NCBI GenBank assembly: GCA_937916485.1
Contig: CALFSV010000195.1
Coordinates: forward strand, 1-7,397
DNA length: 7,397 nucleotides
Reading direction: 5' to 3'
Source: an uncultured Paracoccaceae bacterium
GTDB taxonomy: Bacteria > Pseudomonadota > Alphaproteobacteria > Rhodobacterales > Rhodobacteraceae
Positions within the stretch are counted from its first letter, which is position 1, and every line of letters begins with the position of its first letter. This document shows, one piece after another, positions 6,540 to 7,397 of this stretch. Under the pieces are notes generated by a model. That model searched no databases and was not told the DNA's origin. It saw nothing but the letters and a program-made list of their open reading frames with translations. The position numbers and the translations under genes are program-made.

Positions 6540-7306
6540 TCGAATACGGCAGCAAGGGTCTGATGGGGGTTTTAACCCCGCAAGCCAATACGACGGTTGA
6601 GCCCGAGCTATGGGCGCTGATGCCCGCCCATATGTCGATTATAAACGCCCGGTTGACATCTGATAAAGACACCATCGAAGCGCGTCTAATTGATTATACC
6701 AAACGGTTTGAGAGCACTGCGACCCAGTTTGCCAACGCGCCAATCTCAGTCATCGCCGCCGCCTGCACCGGAGCCTCTTACTTGATCGGGGCAGAAGCCG
6801 AAGCTAAGATCGTGACACAGATGGAACGTAGCTATGGCGTCCCCTTCATCACCGCGGCTTTGGCCTCTGTCGCAGCCCTGCGCGTAATGAACGCCTGCAA
6901 GATCGCATTACTCAGCCCCTATCCTGACAGCCTGAACACTGCCTGTAAGCCGTATTGGGAAAGTTTTGGCTTCGAGGTTATCGCAAAAGCAGGCCCAAAG
7001 TTGGAAACCGACGCCTTCCATCCAATCTATGCGATGACAGATGGCGGGGTTTATAGGGCTTACGAACAGCTATCAGACAGCGGTGCAGACGCAGTTTTGA
7101 TGTTGGGAACCGGTATGGCAACGTTGCGCCCATTGCTGGCAGGGCATGAGCAGGGATTGATGCCCGCGATCTCCTGCAACTTGGCTTTGGTTTGGGCGGC
7201 AGCGCAGGCGCGACATTGGGCAGACCTTGAAGACATGCACTTGGCTGGATGGCGGACTGGGCTGGCTTGGAGCGAGCGTTTGAACGTCTTATTCCCAAAA
7301 AAGTGA
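6530..7306 (+). CDS. Asp/Glu racemase superfamily protein (maleate isomerase/arylmalonate decarboxylase-like)
   Basis: A 258-residue cytoplasmic enzyme of the superfamily that includes maleate cis-trans isomerase (NicE), arylmalonate decarboxylase (AMDase) and the ectoine-utilisation protein EutA. The diagnostic N-terminus is GVLTPQANTTVEPE (13-26), with Asn20 in the PxxNTTxE motif. The first catalytic cysteine region is AAACTGASYLIG (76-87, Cys79), and SPYPDSLN (129-136) supplies the conserved Tyr131. Where a second cysteine is expected (SCT or SCGG) the sequence reads MLGTGMATL (191-199), with Thr194 at the likely cysteine position. A different cysteine, Cys216, lies in ISCNLALVW, where relatives usually have SSNxALLW. 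Racemase or isomerase chemistry by the two-cysteine mechanism is therefore doubtful; decarboxylation, a one-cysteine isomerisation or another reaction is possible. ATG 6530 was chosen over ATG 6509 because AGGGG lies seven bases upstream and the homologous N-terminus begins there. It overlaps dctM by ten bases. Confidence 0.85.
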   Translation: MALIEYGSKGLMGVLTPQANTTVEPELWALMPAHMSIINARLTSDKDTIEARLIDYTKRFESTATQFANAPISVIAAACTGASYLIGAEAEAKIVTQMERSYGVPFITAALASVAALRVMNACKIALLSPYPDSLNTACKPYWESFGFEVIAKAGPKLETDAFHPIYAMTDGGVYRAYEQLSDSGADAVLMLGTGMATLRPLLAGHEQGLMPAISCNLALVWAAAQARHWADLEDMHLAGWRTGLAWSERLNVLFPKK

Positions 7307-7325
7307 CACCCCATATTCAGGATTC

Positions 7326-7339
7326 ACGAGATTTCTCGT
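7326..7339. repeat. Perfect 6+6 inverted repeat in the downstream gap
   Basis: ACGAGA (7326-7331) and TCTCGT (7334-7339) are perfect inverted arms separated by TT. The repeat lies 19 bases after the stop at 7306 and directly before the AGGA ribosome binding site of the next gene. With a two-base loop and no T-run it is a poor terminator. Its position suits an operator for the following gene or a structure hiding its ribosome binding site. Confidence 0.4.
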
Positions 7340-7349
7340 AGGAAAATGT

Positions 7350-7397
7350 ATGGATATTCCAGACAGTGTCGTTATCAAACTAACGCGAGCACGCATC
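7350..7397 (+). CDS. Start of an unidentified downstream gene (partial)
   Basis: ATG at 7350 opens a frame that continues to the window edge: 16 codons beginning MDIPDSVVIKLTRARI. AGGA at 7340-7343 is six bases upstream, a good ribosome binding site. An overlapping ATG at 7346 starts another open frame (MYGYSRQC...) but has a spacing of only two bases from AGGA and a less protein-like sequence. The gap of 43 bases after the preceding gene contains a perfect inverted repeat, so this gene may be the next operon member or separately controlled. A regulator is possible given the basic KLTRAR segment, but 16 residues do not permit a family call. Confidence 0.5.
   Translation, partial: MDIPDSVVIKLTRARI

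Noticed and set aside
237..7306. Possible defence, toxin-antitoxin or mobile system
   Set aside because: Every complete gene belongs to a metabolic or transport family. No nuclease, integrase, transposase or direct-repeat signature was seen.

Overview
The window carries one compact catabolic and transport operon, all on the + strand, about 7.1 kb long. Its composition (moderately high GC inside genes, an AT-rich leader), the tightly overlapping gene starts and the tripartite TRAP carboxylate transporter suggest an alphaproteobacterium, probably of the marine Rhodobacterales/Roseobacter kind. That assignment is an inference from style and gene content; no rRNA or other marker gene is present.

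Layout. Bases 1-96 look like the last 31 codons of an upstream gene, followed by a weak hairpin plus T-run (119-148). An AT-rich leader (about 140-236) holds a candidate sigma-70-type promoter and a small inverted repeat that could be an operator. The operon then runs: class A FAD-dependent aromatic-type monooxygenase (237-1415, TTG start), short-chain dehydrogenase/reductase (1412-2131), NAD-type aldehyde dehydrogenase resembling semialdehyde dehydrogenases of aromatic catabolism (2139-3635), TRAP solute-binding protein DctP (3677-4678), TRAP small membrane subunit DctQ (4678-5229), TRAP large membrane subunit DctM (5226-6539) and an Asp/Glu racemase superfamily protein of the maleate isomerase/arylmalonate decarboxylase branch (6530-7306). 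A 43-base gap with a perfect 6+6 inverted repeat precedes the first 16 codons of another gene (7350 onward) that runs off the window.

How the genes may work together. The TRAP system would import an organic acid using the Na+ gradient. The monooxygenase would hydroxylate, and perhaps open, an aromatic or heteroaromatic ring. The SDR and ALDH would oxidise an alcohol and then an aldehyde to a carboxylate. The racemase-family enzyme would isomerise or decarboxylate a dicarboxylate intermediate. The substrate cannot be read from the sequence. No ring-cleavage dioxygenase, hydrolase or CoA ligase is in the window, so either these lie outside it or the flavoenzyme opens the ring itself.

The feature most worth pursuing is the last complete enzyme. 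It keeps the first catalytic cysteine of its family (Cys79) but appears to have Gly-Thr where the second is expected, the reverse of natural arylmalonate decarboxylase. Otherwise the window is an ordinary-looking catabolic operon. I see no CRISPR array, insertion sequence, tRNA or rRNA.
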